A stretch of DNA of 64,000 nucleotides, from assembly GCF_017114825.1 (NCBI RefSeq), contig NZ_JADEVO010000033.1, positions 1 to 64,000 on the forward strand. The letters are read 5' to 3'. This stretch comes from Pseudomonas gregormendelii. Lineage in GTDB: Bacteria > Pseudomonadota > Gammaproteobacteria > Pseudomonadales > Pseudomonadaceae. Shown here piece by piece: positions 31,760-42,513 of this stretch (the stretch's first letter is position 1; each line of letters begins with the position of its first letter). The notes under the pieces are model-generated. The model was given only the letters and a program-made list of their open reading frames with translations, searched no databases and was not told the origin of the DNA. The translations under genes and the position numbers were made by a program.

Positions 31760-34104
31760 GCCAACATCATCAAGCCGACCAGAAACCCGTCCCCCGCTAC
31801 AAGCCCTACAAAGGCCCGGCCGGTGGCTGGGGCGCGCTGATCAGTGTGGCCCAGGCGTGGCTGACCAGCGACAACGCGCTGAAGAACCTGCGCATGATGC
31901 TCAAGACCAACCAGAACGGCGGCTTTGACTGCCCGGGTTGCGCCTGGGGCGACTCGCCGGAAAGCGGCATGGTGAAGTTCTGTGAGAACGGCGCCAAAGC
32001 CGTGAACTGGGAAGCGACCAAGCGCCGGGTGGATGCGGCCTTCTTCGCCAAACACAGCGTCAGCTCGCTGCTGGAGCAAAGTGACTACTGGCTGGAATAT
32101 CAGGGCCGCCTGACCGAACCGATGAGCTACGACGCCGAGACCGATCGCTACAAGCCGATCACCTGGGAAGCCGCCTTCGCCCTGATCGGCAAACATCTGC
32201 AGGGCCTCTCGAGCCCGGATCAGGCCGAGTTCTACACTTCGGGGCGCGCCAGTAACGAAGCGGCCTACCTGTATCAATTGTTTGTGCGCGCCTATGGCAC
32301 CAACAACTTCCCCGATTGTTCGAACATGTGCCACGAGGCCAGCGGCGTGGCGTTGGCGCAGAGTGTCGGCGTGGGTAAAGGCACGGTGACGTTCGACGAT
32401 TTCGAACACGCCGATGCGATATTTGTCTGGGGCCAGAACCCCGGCACCAACCACCCCCGGATGCTGGAGCCGCTGCGTGAAGCGGTCAAGCGCGGCGCCC
32501 AGGTGGTGTGCGTCAACCCGTTGAAAGAGCGTGGGCTGGAACGCTTCCAGCATCCGCAGCACCCGATCGAAATGCTCACCAATGGCGACAAGCCGACCAA
32601 TACCGCGTACTTCCGGCCGGCGCTCGGCGGCGACATGGCCTTGCTGCGCGGCATGGCCAAATTCCTGCTGCAATGGGAGCGCGACGCGCAGAAGACTGGC
32701 GGGCCCGCCGTGTTCGACCACGACTTCCTCAATGAGCACAGCGTCAATGTGCTGGAGTACATGGGCGCCATCGATGACACGCCATGGGAGCAGATCGTCG
32801 AGCAATCCGGCCTTGCCCTGGTGGAGATCGAGCAAGCGGCACGGATGTACGCCTCGGGCAAGAACGTGATCATGTGCTGGGCGATGGGGATTACCCAACA
32901 CCGTCATTCCGTGCCGACGATTCAGGAAATCGCCAACCTGATGCTGCTGCGCGGCAACATCGGTCGCCCAGGCGCCGGCCTGTGTCCGGTGCGTGGCCAT
33001 AGCAACGTGCAAGGCGACCGGACCATGGGCATCAACGAACGTCCGCCGGTGGCGTTCCTCGACTCCCTGGAACGTCGCTTCCAGTTCAAGGTGCCGCGCG
33101 AGAGCGGCCACAACGTGGTCGAGGCGATTCATGCAATGGCCGAGGGTCGCGCCAAGGTGTTCATCGGCCTGGGCGGCAACTTCGCCCAAGCCACGCCGGA
33201 CAGCCCACGCACCTTCAAGGCGCTGAGCAGCTGCGACCTGACCGTGCAGATCAGCACCAAGCTCAACCGCAGCCATCTGGCCCACGGCAAGGACGCGCTG
33301 ATCCTGCCGTGCCTGGGTCGCACCGATATCGATATCCAGACCGAAGGCCCGCAAGCGGTGACCGTTGAAGACTCGTTCAGCATGGTCCATGCCTCCAACG
33401 GCCAGTTGCAACCGCTGTCAAACCAGATGCGCTCGGAGCCGTCGATCATCGCCGGTATCGCCGCCGCTACCCTGGGCAGCCGGCCCGTGGACTGGAGCTG
33501 GCTGGTGGCCGACTACGACCGCATTCGCGACCTGATCGCCGATACCATTCCAGGTTTCAAGGACTTCAACGAGAAAGTGAAGAATCCAGGCGGTTTTTAC
33601 CTGGGCAACAGCGCCGGTGCCCGCAAGTGGAATACGGCGTCGGGCCGGGCCAGTTTCCGCCCCAATATCCTGCCCAAGGACTTGGTTCACGAACGGACGC
33701 GCGCCACGGGCGTGCTGCCGGATCTGATCATGCAGTCGATGCGTTCCCACGATCAGTACAACACCACGATCTACGGGCTCGATGACCGGTATCGCGGGGT
33801 CAAGGGGCAGCGCGACGTGCTGTTTGTCAACGAAGCCGACATCATCCGCCTGGGCTTCAAGCCTGGACAGAAGGCGGACATCGTTTCAATCTGGGACGAT
33901 GGGCGTGAGCGCCGGGTGAAGGGTTTTACGTTGCTGGCGTTTGATATCCCGGCGGGACAGGCTGCCGCTTATTATCCGGAGGTGAATCCTCTGGTGCCGT
34001 TGGAAAGCACGGGGGATGGCAGCCACACACCGACGTCGAAGTTCGTGGCGATCCGGTTGGAAGCGGCAAGCGAATCCGGTTTGATCATGGCCAGGTCAGC
34101 ATAG
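31756..34104 (+). CDS. FdhF/YdeP family molybdopterin oxidoreductase
   Basis: From the GTG at 31756 the product is 782 residues. It has GGAG 8 bases upstream and overlaps fdhD, so I reject the earlier in-frame ATG at 31669. The N-terminus has FDCPGCAWGD, cysteines probably used for an iron-sulfur cluster. Molybdopterin-binding blocks follow: FYTSGRASNEAAYLYQLF, CSNMCHEASG, FVWGQNPGTNHPRM and the C-terminal VRGHSNVQGDRTMGI and MRSHDQYNTTIYGLDDRYRG. The family resembles formate dehydrogenase alpha subunits, but no NAD or quinone partner subunit is encoded here. The natural substrate is uncertain; acid resistance was proposed for E. coli YdeP. Confidence 0.88.
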   Translation: MSQHHQADQKPVPRYKPYKGPAGGWGALISVAQAWLTSDNALKNLRMMLKTNQNGGFDCPGCAWGDSPESGMVKFCENGAKAVNWEATKRRVDAAFFAKHSVSSLLEQSDYWLEYQGRLTEPMSYDAETDRYKPITWEAAFALIGKHLQGLSSPDQAEFYTSGRASNEAAYLYQLFVRAYGTNNFPDCSNMCHEASGVALAQSVGVGKGTVTFDDFEHADAIFVWGQNPGTNHPRMLEPLREAVKRGAQVVCVNPLKERGLERFQHPQHPIEMLTNGDKPTNTAYFRPALGGDMALLRGMAKFLLQWERDAQKTGGPAVFDHDFLNEHSVNVLEYMGAIDDTPWEQIVEQSGLALVEIEQAARMYASGKNVIMCWAMGITQHRHSVPTIQEIANLMLLRGNIGRPGAGLCPVRGHSNVQGDRTMGINERPPVAFLDSLERRFQFKVPRESGHNVVEAIHAMAEGRAKVFIGLGGNFAQATPDSPRTFKALSSCDLTVQISTKLNRSHLAHGKDALILPCLGRTDIDIQTEGPQAVTVEDSFSMVHASNGQLQPLSNQMRSEPSIIAGIAAATLGSRPVDWSWLVADYDRIRDLIADTIPGFKDFNEKVKNPGGFYLGNSAGARKWNTASGRASFRPNILPKDLVHERTRATGVLPDLIMQSMRSHDQYNTTIYGLDDRYRGVKGQRDVLFVNEADIIRLGFKPGQKADIVSIWDDGRERRVKGFTLLAFDIPAGQAAAYYPEVNPLVPLESTGDGSHTPTSKFVAIRLEAASESGLIMARSA

Positions 34105-34127
34105 GTATCGCTCGACAGTTCTGCCGC

Positions 34128-34219
34128 CATCGCGGGCAAGCCTTGCTCCCACCGTGTTATGTGGTTCAGATGATTTTGCTGAGTGCAGGGCCTTGTGGGA
34201 GCAAGGCCTGCCCGCGATA
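34128..34219. repeat. REP pair (BIME) after the oxidoreductase gene
   Basis: CATCGCGGGCAAGCCTTGCTCCCAC at the left and GTGGGAGCAAGGCCTGCCCGCGAT at the right form an inverted pair with about 43 bases between. Confidence 0.85.
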
Positions 34220-34252
34220 GCATCAACACGGGCAATCACTTTTCAATCGCCC

Positions 34253-34386
34253 ACAAAAAAGGCCATTTCTGTGTGGAAACGGCCTGTCTGAAGTAGATAA
34301 AGACCAGCGAAAAAGCATTAAGTTCCGCCCAAAAAACAGTAACTTACGCAATTGTGTACAAGTCGTGTCACTCGTCGGATTTCGAT
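34253..34386 (-). ncRNA. Candidate small RNA on the minus strand
   Basis: A minus-strand terminator (AGGCC, an 18-base loop with an inner TTC/GAA pairing, GGCCT, then TTTTTT; 34255-34285) has no gene upstream of it on that strand except the region before the divergent glycine-zipper gene. A GATACT -10-like box (complement of 34394-34399) would start transcription near 34386, giving about 130 nt with no reading frame of note. This is the size and layout of stress-type Pseudomonas sRNAs; RgsA/P16 came to mind but I could not verify any match. Confidence 0.4.
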
Positions 34387-34442
34387 TGTAACCAGTATCT
34401 CCCAGCCTCAGGATCGCGCCGTCATCCCCTTGAGGTTCCTCT

Positions 34443-34928
34443 ATGAAGTTCTCCTCGATTCTCTTGTTGTCCCTTGGCCTGGTCAGTGGCTTCGCTTCTG
34501 CCGGAGGCACCACCGAAGCAGGCGTGGGCGGCGCATTGGGCGGGGTTTTGGGCTCAGTCGTCGGTCAATCGTTAGGCGGCAATACTGGTTCAACCATTGG
34601 CGCGGCCCTGGGCGGCGCGGGTGGTAGTGCCGTCGGCGCAGACAAACGCAGCCGTGGCGAAGCCGCCATCGGTGGTGCGCTGGGCGCAGCCGGCGGTAAC
34701 GTGGTCGGCCGCAGCATGGGCGGCACCACAGGCAGCCTGATCGGCTCCGCAGCGGGCGGTGGCGCCGGTGGCGCACTCGGCAACTACATGGGCAACAAGA
34801 GCGATGAGGACGATAATCGTCGCTCTTATCGCGGTGGCCGTGATGATCGTCGCTACTATCGCGATGACCATCGGGGTCGCGGTCATGCCTACGGCCACCG
34901 CAAGAACAAACATCGCTATCGCGACTGA
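34443..34928 (+). CDS. Glycine-zipper domain protein, exported
   Basis: The 161-residue protein has a signal peptide (MKFSSILLLSLGLVSGFASA), then repeated glycine-zipper helices over about residues 25-120 (GGALGGVLGSVVGQSLGG and similar), then a highly charged tail rich in Arg, Asp, Tyr and His. There is no lipobox cysteine, so it is not a lipoprotein. Such proteins insert into or attach to the outer envelope; the role is unknown. It is a single gene, with GAGG before the ATG and a strong terminator right after. Confidence 0.82.
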   Translation: MKFSSILLLSLGLVSGFASAGGTTEAGVGGALGGVLGSVVGQSLGGNTGSTIGAALGGAGGSAVGADKRSRGEAAIGGALGAAGGNVVGRSMGGTTGSLIGSAAGGGAGGALGNYMGNKSDEDDNRRSYRGGRDDRRYYRDDHRGRGHAYGHRKNKHRYRD

Positions 34929-34960
34929 GGCATCAATCGCCTCGGTTATCGGTAGATCGA

Positions 34961-34992
34961 AAAATCGCAGCCCAAGGGCTGCGATTTTTTTT
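34961..34992. terminator. Bidirectional terminator between convergent genes
   Basis: A 13-bp perfect stem (AAAATCGCAGCCC with GGGCTGCGATTTT) with a 2-base loop, followed by TTTT. It serves the glycine-zipper gene and probably the convergent thioesterase. Confidence 0.9.
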
Positions 34993-34997
34993 GCCAG

Positions 34998-35417
34998 TCA
35001 AACCACCAATCGCTCCAGCGCCCCGCGTAACCCGCCAGGAATCGCCACCGGCTGATTCGACCCGCGATCGACGAACACATGCACAAAGCGCCCTGCTGCA
35101 CAGGCCTCGTCTTCACCCGCCTTGAACACCGCCAGTTCGTATTGCACCGAACTGTTGCCCAGCTTGCCTACGCGCAGGCCGATTTCAATCCGGTCCGGGA
35201 ACGCAATCGAGGCGAAATAATCGCAGGCCGAGCTCACGACAAAACCGACGACTTCGCCGTCATGGATATCCAGGCCGCCGACTTCAATCAGGTAGGTGTT
35301 CACCGCGGTATCAAAGAAACTGTAGTAGGTCACGTTGTTGACGTGGCCGTAGGCATCGTTGTCATGCCAGCGGGTGGTGATGGGCTGGAAATGCGGGTAT
35401 TCGCAGCGTTGAGGCAT
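34998..35417 (-). CDS. Acyl-CoA thioesterase (4HBT/YbgC-like hotdog)
   Basis: The 139-residue protein shows the 4-hydroxybenzoyl-CoA thioesterase pattern: TRWHDNDAYGHVNNVTYYSFFD with the catalytic Asp, then SSACDYFASIAFPDRIEIGL. It is cytoplasmic, single-domain and of normal length. It is transcribed in the same direction as the 3-hydroxyacyl-CoA dehydrogenase upstream, but a REP pair of 175 bp lies between them. A role in acyl-CoA turnover is likely; the substrate is not known. Confidence 0.88.
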   Translation of the reverse strand: MPQRCEYPHFQPITTRWHDNDAYGHVNNVTYYSFFDTAVNTYLIEVGGLDIHDGEVVGFVVSSACDYFASIAFPDRIEIGLRVGKLGNSSVQYELAVFKAGEDEACAAGRFVHVFVDRGSNQPVAIPGGLRGALERLVV

Positions 35418-35477
35418 TGGCGTCGTTTCCCTGGATTGAATTCCAATTCTAAAGCTAATACTGCTTCAGCATTCTTC

Positions 35478-35565
35478 GCCAGCAGGCTGGCTCCCACAGT
35501 CAATCGGGTTTCAACTCAAGGTTTAAGAACACCCACAATTCCATGTGGGAGCCAGCCTGCTGGCG
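35478..35565. repeat. REP pair (BIME) between thioesterase and dehydrogenase genes
   Basis: CGCCAGCAGGCTGGCTCCCA at the left and TGGGAGCCAGCCTGCTGGCG at the right are perfect inverted copies about 44 bases apart. Confidence 0.88.
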
Positions 35566-35592
35566 ATGGCGCCCGCAAGAGCACTGTAGTGA

Positions 35593-36819
35593 TCACCTGT
35601 CGGCAAACCCCTTGCCGGTCGCCGCCAACTCACCAATCAACCGGGCCGGATTCCAGTGATCGCCCTGGCGAGTTTCCAACGCCAGCAACCGCTGATGAAT
35701 ATCCGCCAGCCCCTGCTGATCGGCCCAGGCCATCGGGCCGCCCTTGTCGGCCGGGAAGCCATAGCCGTTGAGGTAGACCAGATCGATATCGTGGGCCGAT
35801 CCGGCGATGCCTTCCTCAAGAATCTTCGCGCCTTCATTGACCAATGCCAGCAAGGAGCGCTCCAGGACCTCCTCAGGCGAGATCTCACGGCGTTGATAGC
35901 CCAATCCCTCGCTGACCTCCAGCACCAGCGCATCGACCTCTACGTCGTGCTCTGCCTGGCGGCTGCCGGCTTCATAGTGATAATAACCATTGCCGCTCTT
36001 TTGGCCGAAGCGACCCAGCTCGCACAAGCGGTTATCGACCTGCACCTCAGGCGCATCCTGGCCAACACCCGCCAGTTGCCTGGCGCGCCACCCCAGATCG
36101 ACGCCAACCACGTCGTACATGCGGAAAGGGCCCATGGCAAAACCAAAACCTTGCAGCGCCGCATCGACCTGATGGGGATAGGCGCCCTCGAGCAGCATCT
36201 TGCGTGCTTCGAGCACGTAGGTATTGAGCATGCGGTTGCCGATGAAACCGTCGCAGTTGCCGGCCACCACGCTGACCTTGCTCATGCGCTTACCCAGCGC
36301 CAGCGCCGCTTCCAGTACCGCCGGCGCAGTGTTCGCACCGCGGACGATTTCCAGCAGTTTCATGATGTGCGCCGGGCTGAAGAAATGCAGCCCCAATACC
36401 TGCCCGGGACGGCCGGTGACTGCAGCGATGGCGTCGATATCCAGCGCCGAGGTATTACTCGCCAGAATCGCTTCGGGCTTGAGCAGAGCGTCCAGCTCCC
36501 GGAAGATCTTCTGCTTGAGCTCAAGGTTCTCGTACACCGCTTCGATCACCAGGTCTACATCAGCAATGGCCGCATAATCGGCAACGGCAGTGACCCGCCC
36601 AACACGCGCATCCGCTTCGGCCTGATCGATACGGCCCTGGCGAACATTGTGAGCGCAGGTATCTGCCACGCTTGCCAGGGCTTGCTCGAGCATCTGCGGA
36701 TTATTATCGACCCACTGCACTGGCACCCCGGCATTCACCAGGCACATCACAATGCCCCGGCCCATGGTGCCCGCGCCAATCACGGCGGCGCGCTGAATGT
36801 TGAACGGTGTCTGGCTCAT
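35593..36819 (-). CDS. 3-hydroxyacyl-CoA dehydrogenase
   Basis: The 408-residue protein has an N-terminal NAD-binding domain (AAVIGAGTMGRGIVMCLVNA, residues about 10-29; catalytic HFFSPAHIMKLLEIV) and two C-terminal 3HCDH domains (GNCDGFIGNRML near residue 190, and GYGFPADKGGPMAW near 370). This is the dehydrogenase half of a FadB-type protein without the hydratase. It oxidises 3-hydroxyacyl-CoA to 3-ketoacyl-CoA. I chose the ATG at 36817-36819, which begins MSQTPFNIQRA, over a frame start 17 codons upstream. Chain-length preference cannot be judged. Confidence 0.9.
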   Translation of the reverse strand: MSQTPFNIQRAAVIGAGTMGRGIVMCLVNAGVPVQWVDNNPQMLEQALASVADTCAHNVRQGRIDQAEADARVGRVTAVADYAAIADVDLVIEAVYENLELKQKIFRELDALLKPEAILASNTSALDIDAIAAVTGRPGQVLGLHFFSPAHIMKLLEIVRGANTAPAVLEAALALGKRMSKVSVVAGNCDGFIGNRMLNTYVLEARKMLLEGAYPHQVDAALQGFGFAMGPFRMYDVVGVDLGWRARQLAGVGQDAPEVQVDNRLCELGRFGQKSGNGYYHYEAGSRQAEHDVEVDALVLEVSEGLGYQRREISPEEVLERSLLALVNEGAKILEEGIAGSAHDIDLVYLNGYGFPADKGGPMAWADQQGLADIHQRLLALETRQGDHWNPARLIGELAATGKGFADR

Positions 36820-36948
36820 GGTTGTTCTCTTGTTGGCGATCCAAAGACAGCCCTCACCATAGTCAGCCACCGTTCATTTTTGAAATTTATTCCTGTGATG
36901 GGGGACATTCAGCAGATGGATACGCTGTTTGCCCAGACGCCAAAACCC

Positions 36949-37050
36949 CTGTAGGAGCGAGCTTGCTCGCGATGATCTTGAGGTCGCGCAAATTAAGCTG
37001 TTGCCCCGCGTCATCGTTGACGACCATCGCGAGCAAGCTCGCGCCTACAG
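36949..37050. repeat. REP pair (BIME) before the dehydrogenase gene
   Basis: CTGTAGGAGCGAGCTTGCTC (36949-36968) and GAGCAAGCTCGCGCCTACAG (37031-37050) are inverted copies with one mismatch. Confidence 0.88.
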
Positions 37051-37059
37051 ATATCCCGC

Positions 37060-38991
37060 TCAAGCTGGGAGGTGAGTTTCGACCCACCCCCGCACTTCGC
37101 CATACGGGTATTCCTCCAGCACCGCATACCCCGCAATTGACCGCGCCTTGAGCTTGGTAAACAACGGCACACTGATGCCGCACAGGAAACGGGTCACCCG
37201 CTCGGTCGAAGGAATGCTGCCGGTGTGCTGCTCGTGCTTGTGGATAAATTCAGCGCACAACGCCTCGAAATTCTTATCCACAAGCGCTGGCAGCTCCGGC
37301 GGCGCCGGCAGTCGTGCGATATCGCCGTGACACACTGAACAATGCCCGCACTGCCGGGGAGCCTGTTCGTCCCCGAAGTACTCGGCCAGCCGATAACCCA
37401 GGCAGCGTTCGGTGGCAAACAGATCCAGCATCGCGTGAATTCGGGCGACCTCGGTTTGCTCGTGGCGGGTGAAGTAAGCGTGCAGTTCCGTGGCCAGCGC
37501 CTGGCTGTCAAAGCCTGCTTGCAGCACGCTGTAAACCTCGGTCGTCTGCTTGCTTTCGAGCTCGATCCAGCCCTTCTCCTGGAAATAATCCAGGGCCTTG
37601 ACCACCCGATTACGCTCGGCCTGGTAGCGTTCGTACAGCGCGTCGAAACTCACCGTGGCCCAGGCTCGCGCAAGGGTGGATGTCTGAATGATCGCCGCCA
37701 CGAAATCCTTGCGCTCTCCCTCGAATCGGGCCAGCAAGTCGGCAGGCTCCTGCAGGTATTTGAATCGATACTCGGCGTAGTAGGCGTAACGCGGGGCGAT
37801 GATCCGGCGCAGCTCCAGCTGAACCAGCAAGGTCTTGAGCGGCAGCTGCCGGATGTTGCTCTGGTCTGCCAGCGGCCCCAGCAGAAACTCCCATTGCCCA
37901 TCGGCCGCGCACGCCTTCAACTCATCCAGCACGTGCCGGATGCCATCCAGCTCCGGCGTGTCACCGTAGACGAAGTTTTCCAGCACATTGAGGCTGTCGC
38001 GGTTGGCCAGGACCAGGCAGTCCGACGGCTGCCCGTCGCGCCCGGCACGACCGATTTCCTGACTGTAGTTTTCGATGGACTTGGGCAGGTCGAAATGCAC
38101 CACGTTGCGTATGTCGCTTTTGTCGATGCCCATGCCAAATGCGATGGTGGCGACGATGCAATTGGATTGCCCGCCCATGAAGCGCTTCTGGATCGCCTCA
38201 CGTTTTTCGTGGGGCAACCCGGCGTGATAGGCCTCGGCCTGTATGCCATTGCGACCCAGGTGCTCGGCGATGTGCTCGGCGGTTTTCTGCAGGGTGACGT
38301 AGACGATGCTGGGCTGACCCGGCCGCTCGCTCATCCACTCAACCAGTCGCCGGCGCTTGTCCTGCCCACGCACCGGCTCCACCCGCAAACTGAGATTAGG
38401 CCGGTAGAAACCGGTGGTCACTACGTCTTCAGGCGCAATGGCGAACTTGGCCTGCATGTCCGCGATCACCTTCGGCGTCGCCGTGGCGGTCAGCAGCAGC
38501 GCCTGCGGGATATTGAACTGGCGCTGGTAGTCCGGGAGCTTGAGGTAATCAGGCCGGAAGTTATGACCCCACTCGGAAATGCAGTGCGCCTCGTCCACGA
38601 CCAGTAACGAGATTGGCACCTGCTGGAGGAAGTTGCGAAAGCGCTCATTCTTCAGCCGCTCCACGGACACCATCAGGATCTTAAGCTCACCCGATTTCGC
38701 CCGAGCCATCACATCGGCGTCGTCGCGGCTCTGCGCCGAATCGATACTGCCTGCCGAGATACCATGACGCTGCAGGAATGCCAGCTGGTCCTGCATCAGC
38801 GCCAGCAGTGGCGAGACCACCAGCGTCAGGTGTGGCAACAGCATCGCCGGGATCTGGTAGCACAGGGACTTGCCTGAACCCGTGGGAAAGATCGCCGCTG
38901 CCGAGCGCCCTGCCAGTACCGCGCTGATCGCAGCCTCCTGGCCGGGACGAAATTGTGGATAACCGAAAACCTGTTCCAGGGTGTTGTGCAT
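37060..38991 (-). CDS. recQ: RecQ-family ATP-dependent DNA helicase
   Basis: The 643-residue helicase has motif I PTGSGKS, motif II DEAH, the TATATP motif III, motif V/VI FGMGIDKSDIRNVVH and QEIGRAGRDG. The RecQ zinc-binding region follows with CLGYRLAEYFGD and CGHCSVCHG. A winged-helix region is present but there is no C-terminal HRDC domain. It unwinds DNA 3' to 5' in repair and recombination. It is shorter than the usual 710-residue RecQ of Pseudomonas, so it may be a second RecQ-like paralogue. It is a single gene. Confidence 0.88.
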   Translation of the reverse strand: MHNTLEQVFGYPQFRPGQEAAISAVLAGRSAAAIFPTGSGKSLCYQIPAMLLPHLTLVVSPLLALMQDQLAFLQRHGISAGSIDSAQSRDDADVMARAKSGELKILMVSVERLKNERFRNFLQQVPISLLVVDEAHCISEWGHNFRPDYLKLPDYQRQFNIPQALLLTATATPKVIADMQAKFAIAPEDVVTTGFYRPNLSLRVEPVRGQDKRRRLVEWMSERPGQPSIVYVTLQKTAEHIAEHLGRNGIQAEAYHAGLPHEKREAIQKRFMGGQSNCIVATIAFGMGIDKSDIRNVVHFDLPKSIENYSQEIGRAGRDGQPSDCLVLANRDSLNVLENFVYGDTPELDGIRHVLDELKACAADGQWEFLLGPLADQSNIRQLPLKTLLVQLELRRIIAPRYAYYAEYRFKYLQEPADLLARFEGERKDFVAAIIQTSTLARAWATVSFDALYERYQAERNRVVKALDYFQEKGWIELESKQTTEVYSVLQAGFDSQALATELHAYFTRHEQTEVARIHAMLDLFATERCLGYRLAEYFGDEQAPRQCGHCSVCHGDIARLPAPPELPALVDKNFEALCAEFIHKHEQHTGSIPSTERVTRFLCGISVPLFTKLKARSIAGYAVLEEYPYGEVRGWVETHLPA

Positions 38992-39170
38992 AAGCTGTCA
39001 CTCCGTTGACCGCTGGCGAAGCCCAAAGCCTAGCTGGCGATCGCCGCGAGTCGAGAAAAGGTCGGGGGTAAAAAGATACCGGATGATACCGCGCAGGTGC
39101 TGGCAGGGCGTGTTGAATCAAGGCAGCGACAGGTTCGCAGGCACCTCAAGACCTGATGCTCACGCCCACG

Positions 39171-39197
39171 AAAAAGCCGCCCTGAAGGCGGCTTTGT
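39171..39197 (-). terminator. Terminator of pckA
   Basis: AAAGCCGCC and GGCGGCTTT pair with a 5-base loop, followed on the minus strand by TTTTTCG. It lies 20 bp past the pckA stop. Confidence 0.88.
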
Positions 39198-39216
39198 CGT
39201 TACATCAAGCCAATCC

Positions 39217-40848
<1,632 letters not shown>

Positions 40849-40940
40849 TTATGCCAGAAACGCCCAAAAATAGTAGGGCCCTCCCGTCGTAACGGCGCTA
40901 TTGCGCCGCTAAGCAGTGAATTTACCTGCGCTGAACCGTT

Positions 40941-41843
40941 TTAGTGCCGGGTATCTGACGGGGTATCGACACCGGCTCCAGCGAACAATTGAGTGATATC
41001 GGCCGCATCGAACAGGTAGCGCTGATTGCAAAACTGGCAGTCGATCTCGATGTTGCCACCGTGTTCCACGACCAGGTCCTGAGCGTCTTCCAGACCCAGG
41101 CTGACCAGCGCATTCGCCGAGCGCTCGCGCGAGCAACTGCAACGGAAGCGCAATCGCTGGACATCGAACAGGCGCACCTGCTCTTCGTGGTACAAGCGGT
41201 GCAGCACGGTTTCGTTGTCCAGGCTGAGCAGCTCATCGGCAGTCAGCGTACTGCCCAGGGCGGTGATGTGCTGCCAGCTGGCGGCACGCTCTTCTTCATC
41301 CTTGAGGCGATCAGCGGGCAGTTGCTGCAGCAGCAGACCTCGGGCACGACGGCCGTCGGCGTACAGCCAGAAGCGCGTGCCGACCTGCTGGGACATGACG
41401 AAATAGTTGGTGAAGCACTCCGACAGGGTTTCGCCGTCCAGGTCAACGATGCCCTGGTATCGCTGGCCTTGGGTCGGATCGACCGTCAGCGCGAGGACAC
41501 CGTTGGGCATCAGGTCGGCAAGCGTCGCATCAGGCGCGATGCGGTCAGCCTCGTAACGGGCCAGGCCACGGATTTCACGCTCGCTGGAGCACTCGATCAT
41601 CAGCAGCGGGATGGGCCCTTCAGAGCGGGCCTGTAGAATCAGCAGGCCATCGAATTTCAGGGTGCCGACCAGCAACGACGCCGCGGCCATCAGTTCGCCG
41701 AGCAATTGCGCAACCGGTTCCGGATACGCATGTTTAGCCAGGACTTCGGCGTAGCTGAGTTCCAACGAAACCAGTTCGCCGCGGGTATCGCTGTCATCGA
41801 AGATGAAGCGTTGGGTGTAGTCGGTATCCGTTAGATCGGTCAT
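40941..41843 (-). CDS. hslO: Redox-regulated chaperone Hsp33
   Basis: The 300-residue chaperone is activated by oxidation. The C-terminal zinc site is intact: RCSCSRER supplies C-x-C and [11 protein letters not shown] supplies C-x2-C. The N-terminal core contains [10 protein letters not shown] and [14 protein letters not shown] use the ATG at 41841-41843 ([11 protein letters not shown]) instead of a TTG 9 codons upstream. The neighbours hslR and pckA are the standard Pseudomonas arrangement. Confidence 0.95.
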   Translation of the reverse strand: MTDLTDTDYTQRFIFDDSDTRGELVSLELSYAEVLAKHAYPEPVAQLLGELMAAASLLVGTLKFDGLLILQARSEGPIPLLMIECSSEREIRGLARYEADRIAPDATLADLMPNGVLALTVDPTQGQRYQGIVDLDGETLSECFTNYFVMSQQVGTRFWLYADGRRARGLLLQQLPADRLKDEEERAASWQHITALGSTLTADELLSLDNETVLHRLYHEEQVRLFDVQRLRFRCSCSRERSANALVSLGLEDAQDLVVEHGGNIEIDCQFCNQRYLFDAADITQLFAGAGVDTPSDTRH

Positions 41844-41989
41844 AGGTTTGGGTATCTGAATTAATGTCAAAAGATTTCAAAGAGTAAGCTGCGCAGGGTT
41901 TGCGCACGCGAAGTCTGGCCATGGCAGGCATTTTAGGAACAATCCGGTCGGGTTCCAAGCTCATACCGGCCAGCGCACGAACACCTGCT

Positions 41990-42397
41990 TCACTCGTCGT
42001 TGCTGCTCCCACGAAACTTAAACAGATCCCGCCGCTGTTTTTTGCTCGGCTTGCCGTCGGTGGTCATGCCCAGCGAACCCGCCTTGCGCATCTCGGCAGC
42101 AGCCTCGCGCTTGGCGACGCTGGCTTCGGTCTCGGCGTACAAGGCCTGCGCCTCGGGAGCACCCCGGCGCACGATAGACAGGGCCTGAACTACTACCGTA
42201 CGCTCTTCGAACCCCTGGCGAATCTGAAATTCGTCGCCAATGCGCGGTTCCTTGCCGGGTTTGCAGCGCTCGCCCCGACAATGCACCTTGCCGCTTTCGA
42301 TCGCCGTCTTGGCCAAGGCACGTGTTTTATAGAAACGCGCAGCCCACAGCCACTTATCGAGACGGACCTTGTCGTCCTCATCCTTTTTTTGTGTCAC
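41990..42397 (-). CDS. hslR: Heat shock protein 15 (Hsp15), ribosome rescue RNA-binding protein
   Basis: The 135-residue protein has an S4 RNA-binding domain (VRLDKWLWAARFYKTRALA, then GKVHCRGERCKPG) and a basic C-terminal tail. Hsp15 binds 50S subunits carrying stalled nascent chains. The start is the GTG at 42395-42397, which has GAGGA 7 bases upstream and gives VTQKKDEDDKVRLDKW; the ATG at 42454 would add 19 unconvincing residues. It precedes hslO on the same strand with a 146-bp gap. Confidence 0.92.
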   Translation of the reverse strand: MTQKKDEDDKVRLDKWLWAARFYKTRALAKTAIESGKVHCRGERCKPGKEPRIGDEFQIRQGFEERTVVVQALSIVRRGAPEAQALYAETEASVAKREAAAEMRKAGSLGMTTDGKPSKKQRRDLFKFRGSSNDE

Positions 42398-42513
42398 CGG
42401 AATTCCTCTTTTAGCCCATAGTCGGAACTGTACTACCGTTTCTGTCGGGCGCAAGAACCCGCCCCTCCAGATAGAATGTCATCCTGGTCGGTTCATCGCA
42501 GTGGAGTGTTCGA

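Noticed and set aside
31729-33411. 560-residue minus-strand ORF antisense to the oxidoreductase
   Set aside because: His/Arg/Ala-rich shadow of a gene with clear motifs on the plus strand. Similar antisense frames opposite the porin (13757-14938), aguA (18116-19120) and pckA (39409-40806) were rejected for the same reason.
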